Shown: positions 1 to 10,388, counted from the first letter of the stretch. The stretch: 64,000 bases of DNA from Planoprotostelium fungivorum (GCA_003024175.1 MDYQ01000156.1:1-64000), one strand, 5' to 3'. Made by a program: numbers and translations. The notes: generated by a model not told the origin, from the letters alone.

Positions 1-297
1 GCCTCGATCGATATCATCGATGTGTCTGTTGTACCAAGAGAAGAGCAGCTGACACGATCGACTCTGGTACGACCCAAATGGGAGGACTTGATAGATTGGA
101 TGTGGAATTCCGATGTTGACGAACCAATGGACCTCTCTGTGCCAATGGAGCAACAGTCTCTCGTGCCAGTAGTCGAACAAGTCTTCGTCGCACTCTGTCT
201 CCTCCAAGATCTTCTCTCTGGCTCGGCCAATCAGGATCGGGTTATCGTAATTGTCCCAGATGTAATCTTGTATGACTTCTTTGGCGCTGGAAGGCAT
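1..297 (-). CDS. Hypothetical protein, N-terminal 99 codons (cut by window start)
   Basis: An open frame with no stop starts at an ATG at 297 and runs leftwards off the window. It begins MPSSAKEVIQDYIWDNY and is rich in Trp, Tyr, His and acidic residues (DLFDYWHERLLLHWHREVHW). Codon choice favours G or C at wobble positions, like neighbouring genes, and no splice site interrupts it. There is no signal peptide or membrane segment, and I recognise no domain. A shorter frame on the plus strand over the same bases has poorer composition and is taken as its shadow. The gene is probably real, but the strand is judged by composition only. Confidence 0.5.
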   Translation of the reverse strand, partial: MPSSAKEVIQDYIWDNYDNPILIGRAREKILEETECDEDLFDYWHERLLLHWHREVHWFVNIGIPHPIYQVLPFGSYQSRSCQLLFSWYNRHIDDIDRG

Positions 298-399
298 CTC
301 TTATGACTTGTGTCTTGTGTGCCTTCGTAAATAATGACTGTCTCCCCCATGAGACCCTCAAAATCACAAATCTAAGAATTTGGGTACGTCCGACCCGCT

Positions 400-1092
400 A
401 TGACAAGACGAGCAATTGAGCATCTACAAAAAGACTCTATATCTCAAGAGAATTTTATTCAGGTACGTGGCCATCGCTGGTGATTCCAGAGAGGCTCAGA
501 CTGGTACCTCCACATCCTACAAAGAACCTGTCATTGTCAGCGCAGGAGAGAGGGTCTGCTCCTCTGACAAAGAGGTCCCTGCATCGATCCCGATTGATCT
601 CCGACACCACTCACCTGCACGAAAACCCATCAGAAACAGAGAGTCCACCACAGATATCCACTCGTCGGCCACCTACACTCTGTCGTCAAACATTTACTCC
701 CGACACAAAAACGGAAATCACTCACCTGAAGGAGGACCAGAGGAAGAATATCGTCTCCACGACGAAGGCTCCGCTCAAGACAGCGACGACACGGAGGTGA
801 TGCCGTCTGAAGAACGAGAGACCACTGCTACACTGGTGTCAGCGGACGATTCCACTCACCTGTAGAGGACGAAGAAGTTGCTTCGTGGACAGAGGACCAA
901 TCCACACCTCCACCAAAAAGGAAAGAGACCTGGATCGATCTCTCTCACGAACACCTGGAAGAGGTTATCCAAAGACATCCATCGCACTCACCTCTCGCTC
1001 CTGATGACCGCGAATCGACACAGACACAGGGCAACGACGAGCTGAGTGCCACACCCATCAACACCGACTCGAGCGTTCTCGCTGCCATCTGA
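400..1092 (+). CDS. Ser/Thr/Glu-rich disordered protein with HSP-type repeats
   Basis: The best model starts at the ATG at 400 (MTRRAIEHLQKDSISQENFIQ), has a donor at 463 (GTACGT) and resumes at 500 after a 37-nt intron. A second small intron, perhaps 805 to 842, is needed to reach the final frame, which ends with SSVLAAI and TGA at 1090-1092. The product would be mostly disordered. A short motif recurs: HHSPARKP, NHSPEGGP, FHSPVEDE, SHSPLAPD. No enzyme domain is visible. An unspliced frame from 416 is the alternative start. The second intron has a weak donor, so the middle of the model is uncertain. Confidence 0.45.
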
Positions 1093-1159
1093 GATGGTAT
1101 GGGTTGTCCACGATAATGTGTGATGAGACTTTATCAATCAGTCATTTATGATCGAATGA

Positions 1160-1275
1160 ACACAACATATCAACCTCGGGCTCACCGCTCCTCTTTGTCT
1201 CGGTTCCAGGGATGCAGCGTTCGAGTCCTGTTGGCTGATTGTCAATCTGTATCGAGTTGAGAGTTTATCTCCATT
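1160..1275 (-). repeat. Dispersed repeat, copy 1 (inverted)
   Basis: Read on the minus strand, this segment matches the two plus-strand copies at 1885-2012 and 2013-2142. It shares the opening TGGAGATAAACTCT, the core CTCGATACAGAT and then ACAATCAGCCA, and the closing GGTGAG followed by GTTGAT. It is a diverged copy in opposite orientation. No transposase or terminal inverted repeats are seen. Confidence 0.65.
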
Positions 1276-1526
1276 TTCAATGCAACATGATGTAAATCAC
1301 TCACCGAACCTCTACGTCTCCACCCTCCATTGCCGCTCGTTACCTAATGACATTTGAAATGGGTTCAAAGGTGTTTCACCCGAAAGAGCAAAGACGTTCT
1401 TTCCGTCGCTATAATGTCTCGATATCGAAAAGAAGCGTATTCTCTCACCTGGTCTCCTTGAGAGCTTCTCCTTTGGGTTGAACTACAATTGAAAGCGAGC
1501 CAAAGACCCCGAACAAAGACGGTTGG

Positions 1527-1917
1527 TCAGTGGGTAGTTTCCACGATCGATGCGGTGATTTCGAGCTCAATCACGCGAACGATCCGATGAAGAGTCAAAA
1601 ATTCCACAACGGCAATTCCTGGCAAACAACACGCCAACCGACAGAGATCGATTGGCCGCCTTAGATGGCCCTCCATATCGACGGTGGGAGTGGTTGGGTA
1701 GCCGTACCAGATGAGTTCTCCAATTCTACGGTGAGAAATGATTCCGAGGGGGAGGGTTTCTGATCTCATTTCAGGCTTTCAAACTCTTCAGACGAAACTT
1801 GAAGGTGCACGCCACGGGAACGTCGCGGATCCATGGATCTACCGAATTTGTAGCTGAAGGTGAGATCTTAAAGTCGATGGAATGGAGTTGACCTCCGATC
1901 TCGATACAGATCAACAA
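1527..1917 (-). other. Possible coding exons of an unidentified minus-strand gene
   Basis: Two neighbouring open frames look protein-like on the minus strand. One (about 1917 to 1771) contains ISPSATNSVDPWIRDVP and ends SLKA-stop. It reads like the end of a beta-sandwich domain, but its upstream part overlaps repeat copy 2. The second (1769 to 1527, 80 residues) begins MRSETLPLGIISHRRIGELI. Further left, a TTGTAG acceptor and a CAG/GTGAGA donor bound a possible 34-nt exon near 1451-1484. A short ATG exon followed by GTGAGT lies near 1335. I could not join these into one convincing gene, and chance is possible. Confidence 0.3.
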
Positions 1918-2012
1918 TCAGCCAGCAGGACTCGACCGCCAGGACAGCATAATCGAGACGAAGGGGAGAGGTGAGTCCGAAGTTGATGTTGATACCCATG
2001 ATTATGGAGATG
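1885..2012 (+). repeat. Dispersed repeat, copy 2 (first of a tandem pair)
   Basis: About 128 bp, immediately followed by copy 3. It shares TGGAGNTNAACTCNGATCTC, then ATACAGATCAACAATCA, a purine-rich stretch ending GGAGAGGTGAGTC, and GTTGATG..GATTATGGAGA. The copies differ at many single positions and by small gaps, so the duplication is not recent. Confidence 0.7.
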
Positions 2013-2142
2013 GAGATCAACTCTGATCTCAATACAGATCAACAATCACTCAACAAGACTCTAACGCTGCGTCACTGGGACCGAGGTAAAGGGGAAAGGT
2101 GAGTCAGATGATGATGCTGTTGATGATTATGAGTTGGAGATG
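2013..2142 (+). repeat. Dispersed repeat, copy 3 (second of a tandem pair)
   Basis: Tandem partner of copy 2 with the same order of blocks. It opens TGGAGATCAACTCTGATCTC, has the shared ATACAGATCAACAATCA core, then GGGGAAAGGTGAGTC, then GTTGATGATTATGAG. The reading frame open in copy 2 is closed here, which argues against a conserved coding role. From 2143 to about 2450 I see no further gene. Confidence 0.7.
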
Positions 2143-2451
2143 ATGCAACTCAAGCGAATAGGAGATTGATCACACAACACAGTACACAATTCTGGGTTGA
2201 GAGCAGCTCCTGATCATCACTTTGTTTTGAACCAATGATTCTCATATGAATACAACAAAAGTTTGAATGTTTGTTCATCTTGCATCATCTATGGAATTGA
2301 CAGCCTTCCTCTTGCGTGAGTTGTTCTGTTGATGTCCTTGGTCAATTGTTCAGCTCTTGAGAGTGATGAGAAATTCTCATGGTCTGAAGAGGGTGTGTGG
2401 AGGGAGGGCAAACAGTAACATTCTTGTGCAATGAGCTGAACATCTCCTTTA

Positions 2452-5400
2452 TTAAGCAGTGTCCATATCATCAGCACTGTTCTCGGTTCCATTATCTGTA
2501 TCCATTGCATCTATATCGTCTTGTGTTGCCAAACTCTCAACTGGTGCGTGCACTGTATTGTCTTTCTCTTGTATCCTCTCTTGTGTGCTCTTGTCCTCTT
2601 GCTCCATCATGTCCACATGCTCTTCTGGTGCAATCTTAGTGCTGGTGTGAGAAGTCTCAGTGTTGGTGTGTACAATCTCAGGTTCCACAGGACCTGGTGT
2701 AGTTTCTACTATGTTCTCAGCCTTTGCACATGCATTCTCAGGCTTCTCTTGAGGTGTATCAAATATTATCTGAGCCTCATCAGCTCCCTTAGGTATTTCA
2801 CTCTCTGTTGAATTTCAGCTTCTTGAATATGTTATGCAGTCACACCTCTATCTACTGTTGGTACGATGAGTTGATCTGTCTCTTCTGTTGGGTTCACAGG
2901 TTGATCTATCTTCTCTGTTGGGTTCACAGGTTGATCTGGCTCCTCTGTTGGGCTCACAGGTTGATCTGACTCCTCTGTTGGGCTCACAGGTTGATCTGGC
3001 TCCTCTGTTGGGCTTGCAGGTTGATCTGACTCCTCTGTTGGGCTCACAGGTTGATCTGACTCCTCTGTTGAGACCATGAGTTGATGTGTCTGCTCCATAG
3101 GAGAAACAGATGGATGTTCCTTGTGTTGCCAAACTCTCTGGTGCCAAGTTGACTCCTCTGTTGGGCTCACAGGTTGATATGGCTCCTCTGTTGGGTTCAC
3201 AGGTTGATCTGACTCCTCTGTTGGGCTCACAGGTTGATCTGACTCCTCTGTTGGGCTCACAGGTTGATATGGCTCCTCTGTTAGGTTCACAGGTTGATCT
3301 GGCTCCTCTGTTGGGTTCACAGGTTGATCTGACTCCTCTGTTGGGCTCACAGGTTGATCTGACTCCTCTGTTGGGTTCACAGGTTGATCTGGCTCCTCTG
3401 TTGTGTTCACAGGTTGATCTGGCTCCTCTGTTGGGCTCACAGGTTGATCTGGCTCCTCTGTTGGGCTCACAGGTTGATCTGATTCCTCTGTTGGGCTCAC
3501 AAGCTGATCTGACTCCTCTGTTGGGCTCACAGGCTGATCTGACTCCTCTGTTGGGTTCACAGGTTGACCTGGCTCCTCTGTTGGGCTCTCAGGTTGATCT
3601 GACTCCTCTGTTGAGACCATGAGTTGATGTGTCTGCTCCATATGAGAAACAGATGGATGTTCCTTGTGTACTGGGATTGTAAGTTGATCTATATTCTCTT
3701 CTGATGATGCTGGCCCGTTTGTGTTCTCCATTGGTGTTGCTGTTCCATCTATCCTCTCTGTGTGTGATGCAAACACCATCTCTGTTTGTGTTGAAGCCTC
3801 CAGTTTGTGTTGGTCATTCACTGTGGATTGCTGTCCATTGTCCACTGAGGGTATGACTATTTGTGCCAGAGAAGTTTGACAGCTGTCTTGCAACACTGTC
3901 TCTGAAACATGAACCGGCCTGGATGTGACAAACTGGGTTGTGTTAAAAGAGAAGAAGAGAAGAGAGGTTTAGGATCACCTGATGATTTAACTCCTTCATC
4001 TTCTCTACAATCCTCTGGATATGAGGTCTGATTGGTGAATGTCCCAGATATCGACAGACAATGGGGAGATGTTCCCAGATCTCCTTCATCTCATGTGAGC
4101 CCAATGTGTTGATCTCTTTGTTGAGGAGTCGGCAGAAGATTTCAGCGTAGAGACGGAACAGGATGTCACTCTTCTGTGTGTAGATGGATACCCAATGGAT
4201 GTACACAAAGATGCCTCTTCTCAACCCCCATTCAATCATCTGTGATGTTCTTCAGAACAAGTGATAGAGCCATGTGTTGTGATGATCATCCACCTTGTGA
4301 TCCAGTGAAGCAGGGTCCAAGAAACACAAAAGCGTCTGCAGAAGATGGATGAATTGCGGTGTGACTCTCCAAGGCTTCTTGTCTGATGACGCAGTGAGGT
4401 TGCTGCAGTTGTTTGACTCTTCCAATAAGCTGCTGTGTCCATTCATCACAATCTCTTCTAGAGCCCCACACAATGCTCTCTTTGTGTCTTCCCAGGCAAA
4501 GAACATCAGAGTGGGACCCAGAGATGCGCCGTCAGCCGTTGAGAAGATCTTATCGTCCAGCTTGACACAAGGTCTTGAGAGTGCAGGAGTTCCAATCATT
4601 CTCTGTGTTACAGTCAGAGGGAAAAGTGTTGAGTGTAACATTCTCACGGTGGTGATGCGCTCTCCCACTTGTAAAGCGGTAACTGCAGCGGCTTTTGAAT
4701 TGTACCCCAAGTTGGACGCAGTGATCTTGACGAGGATGGAGTAGAATTGGAATTCGAAATCGTGGAAGTGGTGATCAGAGCTATCCATGTCTCTTGAGAG
4801 GAGAGCCAAGAAGGTAGCATGTTGGTGGCAGAGGAAGTAGATGAGATCCAAGCACAACAGGAAAGAGGTGAAGACGCCATCCTTGTTGTGGTCCATCAGG
4901 TGTCTGATCACTTCGGCGGAGACTCGAAAGAATTCGAGAGGTACATCCGTGCTCTTTGACAGTTGACTCAGGTACAGCTTCGAGACACTCTCCTCAGAGC
5001 GCACCAAGTATTCGAGTTGACGGCAGTGTTCTTGTGTGGGAGGATGCAGGGGCTGTCATCTTCAGTCGAACAACTCTCACATTGACTCACCGTGGACGAG
5101 ATTGCCTCTCTTTTGAGATGGGGATTGGCCATCTTGATAGATGCCGGAGGAGGTGAAGTCAGCAGATCCTCCTCTCTCTCCCTCCTCTTCTTGGCCTCCT
5201 GCGCGGCAATGTCGAAGAGAGACGGGGATTTACCCGCACGGGTGTCTGAGGGTTGACTCTGCGTCACCTTCTGTGAGGGTTGAGATGGAGCGTGAGGGGG
5301 GGTAGGAGACACAGAGAGAGGTGGGCTGAGGGATGTCCTAGGGGGTGTCTGTGAGACGTCAGTGCTGAAGAGACGAGGGGTCTACCTTTGGATCGTCCAC

Positions 5401-5694
5401 AGAGATGTTTTTTTGGTAAGTAGGTGCAGCTATCAAGTGGTAAAAAACATCCCTTGTGCATTGGAGGAGGCTTTTGTGAGGGGTCATCTCTGGCTCATCG
5501 CTTTTACCTCCCTGTTTCTCATCTTCCTCTCTCTGCTCTGTTCTCTGCCCTCGTGCTTCTTCTCTCTTCAGTTCTTCTTCTCTCCTCATTTCCTCTCTCT
5601 TTTTCTCCTTTTTCAATTTCTCGATCTCTGCTAATCTCGCCTGGATCTGTTTCGCTCTCTCATCTTTCTCCAAGTCCTTTTCTCCTCTTGACAT
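2452..5694 (-). CDS. Coiled-coil protein with helical middle and PTEE-type tandem-repeat tail; unknown function
   Basis: Starts at the ATG at 5694 (MSRGEKDLEKDERAKQIQA) and ends at 2452 (DDMDTA-stop), about 900 residues. Domains in order: a charged Lys/Glu coiled coil (about residues 5-70), a Pro/Ser linker containing LFDIAAQEAKKRREREED, a helical Leu-rich region of about 350 residues with no matched family, then 22 imperfect copies of a 10-residue unit like DQPVSPTEES, and an acidic tail. Supported introns include one after DDPK (37 nt), one after ISST, 4293-4240 (after SLDHK, 54 nt), one near 3936-3980, and 2845-2805 (41 nt). Each restores frame. The middle resembles HEAT-like scaffolds only in composition. 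The repeat tail is probably a disordered spacer. Family unknown. Confidence 0.7.
2865..3612 (-). repeat. 30-bp coding minisatellite in two blocks
   Basis: A 30-bp unit encoding DQPV(S/N)PTEE(S/P) is repeated about 15 times at 3148-3612 and about 7 times at 2865-3072. The blocks are separated by, and each abuts, a longer duplicated unit encoding HKEHPSVS.MEQTHQLMVS, so a larger segment was also duplicated. Units vary mainly at the Ser/Asn and Ser/Pro positions and at silent sites. The opposite strand is also open, which is a by-product of the unit length. Confidence 0.9.
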
Positions 5695-5781
5695 TGTGAT
5701 GATGCGGATGTTGAGTGATCTGACCCCGAATGTGTCCTTCCACCTTATGCATTTGGGCTGGTGGATTTGGGTCAGTAACCG
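5695..5781. promoter_or_regulatory. 87-bp head-to-head promoter gap
   Basis: Only 87 bp separate the start codon of the repeat-tail protein (minus) from the proposed start of the alpha-kinase gene (plus). Both promoters must lie here or inside the genes. No clear TATA box was recognised. Confidence 0.5.
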
Positions 5782-7606
5782 ATGTCGACAGGTGCGACTC
5801 GATTGGAACGGTCCTTAAGAGTCAAACATCACCAACAAGGAGACGACGTCTTGGAACCAATCAATCGTATTCAGATGATACCTCAGCACCGATCAGATAA
5901 CGGGTGGAGCTTGGGGTTCCTCGTCACCTTCTTCCAATTCATTTTGGCCATCTTCTTTCGCCTTGATGTCCCTCAGGGGCGCCCTGCACTCAATCAAAAA
6001 GAACAGTGCCCTCGGATTGAAGAATTGCCAAATGAAGAGGTTGCCCTGTTGGAAACAGCAAGGTGATGATCGATTGGTAATTGGAATTTGTTGATTTTGA
6101 TCAGACTAGAGCAAGAAAAAAAGATCCGTGATGCAGAGAGGAGGAGACAGTTAGAACAAAAGATCCGTGAGCTAGAGAAGAAAAAACAAGAGTTACTACA
6201 GCGGAGAAAGAGGAAAGAGGACAGAAAGAGGATAGAAGAGGACAGAAGAAAGAGAGAACAGGAGAGAAGAAAAGAGGAGGAGGATAGGAAGAGAAAAGAG
6301 GAGGAGGATAAGAAGAGAAAAGAGGAGGAGGATAAGAAGAGAATAGAGGAAGAGAAGAAGGCAAGAGAAGAGAAGAAGGCAAGAGAAGAGAAGAAGGCAA
6401 GAGAAGAGGAGAAGCGAAGGAGACATGAACAATTTGAAGTGATCTACGTTACAAGGATGTCGCACGTCTAATATTCTCAGTCTTTGCAAGAGCAAGTGTC
6501 GTTCATCAAGCAATGCCTCAAGTCGAAGCGACAGGAACAAGAGGCAGCAGCAAGGGCCAAATACATCACCGACTTAGAAGAAAAGGTGTCTGATGTCACT
6601 TTCATCTCTTGACCCACTGACCGATCCCACAGATCAAGATAATAGAGCTAGAAGAGAAATTGAAAAAAATCGAGATGGTCAACATGAAAGAGTTGGAGAA
6701 ACAGAAACAGATCCGAGACCTCACGGCTCGCCTTACGATGGCCAAAATGGAGCTAGACACAGCACCTCCTGAATGGTCAGAGCTTGATACCTGGCCTTCT
6801 CCTGAACCCTTCATTTGCCTTGAATATGAGAGCCGACCCTCACCGCTGGGAGCCGTACAACAGGTGACGTGTTGTTGCAAGACCATGTGGACGGAAGATG
6901 ACATGCGATCAGGTGAAAGAGGAGATGATCGAGATCCGCATGAAATCGAGACCGTTTAGCAGCGGAGTCTTTCGTCTCGCATATTATGCTCTCGTCGAAG
7001 ACTTCACCGAAAAATATGTCGTCAAGCGTTACATGTCGGGTGAGTTTCAGATCATCCTATATTTCACTAATGTACAAAAGGCAAGGAGGAAGCGGAGATC
7101 TTGGAGATGTGTGAAGACGATATTGCCCTCAGTCTGATCGCCTCTCATCAAGCCGATCTCTTCTCCTCTCAGTGCAGAGCAGACTTGTCCTTTATCGAGC
7201 CCAAATTATTGCAAGATTCAAAGGGTGAATACTTTGTGGTGCGTTCGATCGAAGTGATACAAAGGCTGAACAGTCTCAGCTCGAGCCTCTTCTCTCGGGT
7301 CAGTACGAGAAGTTCAACAACAACGACGGCTGGGCGGACGACTCTTCCGAGATAGCGCAAGCATTCAGTCATTTCACTCATCAATCATCTGGAGGACAGA
7401 TGATGGTGGTGGACGTCCAGGGAGTGAAGACTGGAACATCATACGTGTGCACTGATCCAGCTATTCACTTCAAAGACTCGTCGGTGCGTTTGGGAGAGAC
7501 AAATCGGAGAGAGAAGGGCTTCGAGGCTTTCTTCAGAACTCACAAGTGCGGAGAAACGTGTCAGGAGTTAGGATTAGACAGGGCTGAGGCCGACGGGGGC
7601 ACCTGA
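5782..7606 (+). CDS. Alpha-kinase with N-terminal coiled coil
   Basis: An atypical Ser/Thr protein kinase of the MHCK/EEF2K/VwkA type. The N-terminal half is a long Glu/Lys/Arg coiled coil (LEQEKKIRDAERRRQLEQK and repeats of KRKEEED). The C-terminal domain starts near 6950 (FSSGVFRLAYYALVEDF). It shows the family marks: YVVKRYMSG (ATP-binding Lys), SGQYEKFNNNDGW, AFSHFT (zinc His), MMVVDVQGV, CTDPAIH, and FFRTHKCGETCQELGL (zinc His, Cys, Cys). Introns supported by frame include those after ETAR, after HEQFE, after LEEK (6586-6632), after VQQ (6862-6910), after YMSG and after GEYFV. The N-terminal exon structure (5850-5980) is uncertain because one probable intron has no stop. Substrate unknown. 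In Dictyostelium such kinases act on myosin II heavy chain. The next gene supplies a VwkA-type VWA domain. Confidence 0.88.
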
Positions 7607-7745
7607 AGTGTTCTGAACACCTAAATACATATTCTGAAGAAATGGAGTCTGTTGCGAACTCTTATCACCTTTTCTTCAGGCACCAGCCCAAACCTTGACA
7701 CCAACCCAAAATGTGAATCGGACCAATTGTTCATTCTCAATAGCT

Positions 7746-8919
7746 ATGTCTACCAGCGATCTCAAGGGTTTAGAAGATGAACAAGAGAGGCTACTCGAGG
7801 AGCTTGCCCGTTTAAGAATGTCCAAGAAGGGAGTAGACGAGTCCAAGAGTAGATCGAAGTCGTCCAGCAGGACCTCCACCAGAAGCGTGATACCTACAGT
7901 CAGTGTGGAGCAGGAAGAAGAGATCAATCTAGAGCTGGAGGCCCTCAAAGCCGAGCTCGCCAGTCTCACACCACATGTAGGATGATTCCATTTGAATGGT
8001 CACACTGACGTTTCGAGGCCTCTTCACTCACAAAGGAGAGTGATTCGGTGAGATCCATCCAGGAACAAATCGCTGAAGCCAGTGCCTTGAACGAGAAACT
8101 TCGTGCCAGCTCAAGTGCACGTGATGCCGAAGTCGCTAAGCGGACCGAACAGCTCAATCGGTTCCGGTTTGGATTGGATCTCTGCTTCTTGGTGGACGTG
8201 ACGTACTCTATGCATCCTTGGATAAAGGCCGTCAGAGACAAAGTAGGAGAGGTCATCACTGCTGCCATGACCATCGATTCAAGAGTGATTCCTCGGGTTT
8301 CCTTCGTAGGTTATCGAGATCACTGCGATGAGGAGAGGTTTTTCACTATAGATTTTGCCCCTATGGATGAACTGGTCAACCTGCAAGAGCAGGTGAGCAG
8401 TAAAAACTGTAATCTGTTCATCTCTGACGCCTTCAGTTGGACGAATGTGAGGCTATTGGGGGAGGTGATGGGCCGGAGGACGTGTGTGGGGGGTTCGATC
8501 AGGCCTTACATTTAGACTGGCAGTCGTCTACTCGACTCATCATCCACATCGCTGACGCGCCTTGTCACGGAAGGCAGTATCATAATTTCAAAGATGATTA
8601 TCCAGAGGGTGATCCGACCGGTCTGAGCCTCGAGACTCTATTGGGAAAGGTGAAGAGCATCCATGACGCGTATACAATCTGATCTCATCACAAGGTCTGC
8701 GACAAGAGGATTGATCTGTACTTTGGAAAGATCAACAACCGCACCGACAAGATGACCAACATCTTCCGTGAAGAGTTGAGGAAGAGGAATAAGCCATTCA
8801 CCATCTTGAACCTCAGTGACCCTGCTAAAGAATTTCTTCCTGAAGTCATTGCCTCGGTCTCCAAATCCATGAATGCATCAAGAGCGCCGCAGAATAAGAC
8901 TTCAACTCCAAAAGAATAA
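7746..8919 (+). CDS. VwkA-type von Willebrand factor A domain protein
   Basis: Starts MSTSDLKGLEDEQERLLEE at 7746 with a short coiled coil (about 110 residues), followed by a VWA domain whose metal-binding MIDAS loop reads FLVDVTYSMHPWI. Further matches to the VWA domains of VwkA kinases are VSFVGYRDHCD, CGGFDQALHLDW and LIIHIADAPCHG, then a GDPTGLSLETLL stretch. Introns after LTPH, LQEQ and LLGK restore frame. The last exon encodes VCDKRIDLYFGKINNRTDK and ends at TAA 8917-8919, inside an AATAAA. It has no kinase domain of its own, but the gene directly upstream, on the same strand 139 bp away, is an alpha-kinase. The pair may be a split or rearranged VwkA. The product is predicted cytosolic. 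Confidence 0.85.
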
Positions 8920-8920
8920 A
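8915..8920 (+). terminator. Poly(A) signal AATAAA containing the VWA stop codon
   Basis: GAA-TAA-A: the stop TAA (8917-8919) lies inside the hexamer. Confidence 0.6.
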
Positions 8921-8928
8921 CGCTCTCT

Positions 8929-10129
8929 TCATAACCTTGTTATGGCTGCATTCCATCGATCGGGCATCTTTTGGATCTGATCTAAAGGCCACCACGTGTT
9001 AGGATAACTCCTGCAATTTTTCAGACGATGAGATGCGCTCATTGTCATTGTGAGACAATGATGAGAATACGGTGTCACCTGTATCTCTGTACATTGTTGA
9101 AGAACATTCCAATGGCCAGAATGATGAGATTCCCACACATGATGGGGAGGAAGATGGCAATGTATCCGTGCCATCTCAGCGGTTGTGTCGTCGTGGCAAA
9201 GACAAGTGCAGTGGCTCCTCCTGATCCACGTTCAGGTCTTTCTTCTCATCCTATTCAAAGACAGGTGATAATCATTCTCACCCGGTGGATGAACGGCTCC
9301 CAATTTCATCTGTACAAATATTGCTGGCTCGATTTAGGCTTTAGAGATGTCGATGTCATCTCACTGATTCCAGCGGAGAGAGGTCCAGCCACCCAGTCGA
9401 CGTGAAATTGAAATATCGTTCGAACGGTGATGGCGACCACGATCCCGATCAGCTGCCCGACCATCGACTGATACGGTTGTGAGGGTGCAGCCTGTCTGTC
9501 TTAAGGTTGGAATGCCCTGGAAGATGAGACACCTGTGGGGCGGCGAAGATGAGGACCACAGAAGCACCGAAGGAAGCGGCGAGGAGTGGATTCTCGGGCA
9601 TCTGAGTGGAGGCACCAGCGAGAAGCAAGAGAGTCAGAAAGGCTCCCAGGCCTCCCAGAACGGACTCCTGCCAGGTGTCGAATCTGTCGTCTTCAGAATG
9701 TTGTCGCAGAGACTGTCGATGATGTTGATTCAGAACTCACTGGGGGTCGGGAAGGTGAGGGTATCGGTTGTGTGGTATTGGTTCTGCCATCGTTCTGGTT
9801 GATCGTCAGGTCTGTCACATCAACGAGACTAACCTCTTGTATAGCGTCGAAAAGAAGTAGGACGGTTTCAGGTGTTGTCCAACAGATATATATTTGGCCC
9901 CATTCTCCTCCTTTCTGTCGTCATCGTCGTCTTCTTTCTTTTCCTTCTCTTCCCTTTTCTGATTCGTTTGTGTTTCTGGCTCTTCACTCTCTCTGTGCGT
10001 TTCCTCTTTGATGTCTAATCTTGTATCGTTCGATCTAACCCAACTGTTAATAACATGCATTCGTGTCATCATCACTGACTCTGTCACATTCTCTGTGTGT
10101 GATGGTTCCGGTACCACTTGTTCATTCAT
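8929..10129 (-). CDS. HPP-family integral membrane protein
   Basis: Starts MNEQVVPEPSHTENVTESVM at 10129 with an acidic, disordered cytosolic head of about 100 residues. Next comes FDTWQESVLGGLGAFLTLLL, LLAASFGASVVLIFAAPQ, VGQLIGIVVAITVR, and the diagnostic LGAVHPPGGATALV (the HPP signature), then GYIAIFLPIMCGNLIILAIG and RYPNTWW-like RSYPNTWWPLD at the end. Six exons are needed, and all frames close when GT-AG introns of 44-70 nt are removed. HPP proteins have four membrane helices. Plant members are placed in the chloroplast and linked to nitrite transport, so a transport role is possible but not shown. Its stop is 9 bp from the stop of the convergent VWA gene. Confidence 0.85.
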
Positions 10130-10388
10130 GCTCCGCCGTGCACAGATCTGTCATGGTTGTAGTTGCGAAATTCCGGGGGAGAATTCCATGTGGTCGCACG
10201 CATTCATTTCCACCTGGCCACATAAAAGGAAATACAGACATCAGAATCTCACCTCATTGAGTGACTCAGATGGGATGAGATTGCTGCATATGCCACCTCT
10301 ACTTGCATTTCGTTCAGATCTACAATCATGTCTGGGTAGGAAATCTCCGTGAACTTCCCAGTGAAGAGTCAGAAAAAGAACAATTCTC
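10130..10388. promoter_or_regulatory. Divergent promoter region, HPP gene / LRR gene
   Basis: 259 bp between the start codons of two divergent genes. It holds no open frame with good composition on either strand and presumably carries both promoters. No motif was recognised. Confidence 0.5.

Noticed and set aside
1200-1230. tRNA-like T-loop (GTTCGAGTCC)
   Set aside because: The bases on either side do not form the five-pair T stem and no D or anticodon arm fits. The segment is part of the repeat family.
2880-3620. CRISPR-like array of 30-bp repeats
   Set aside because: There are no spacers. The units abut directly and encode an in-frame 10-residue repeat.
3110-3622. Plus-strand repeat protein (GSQVDLTPLL units)
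   Set aside because: It is the mirror of the minus-strand minisatellite. The minus frame connects to well-spliced exons on both sides; this one does not.
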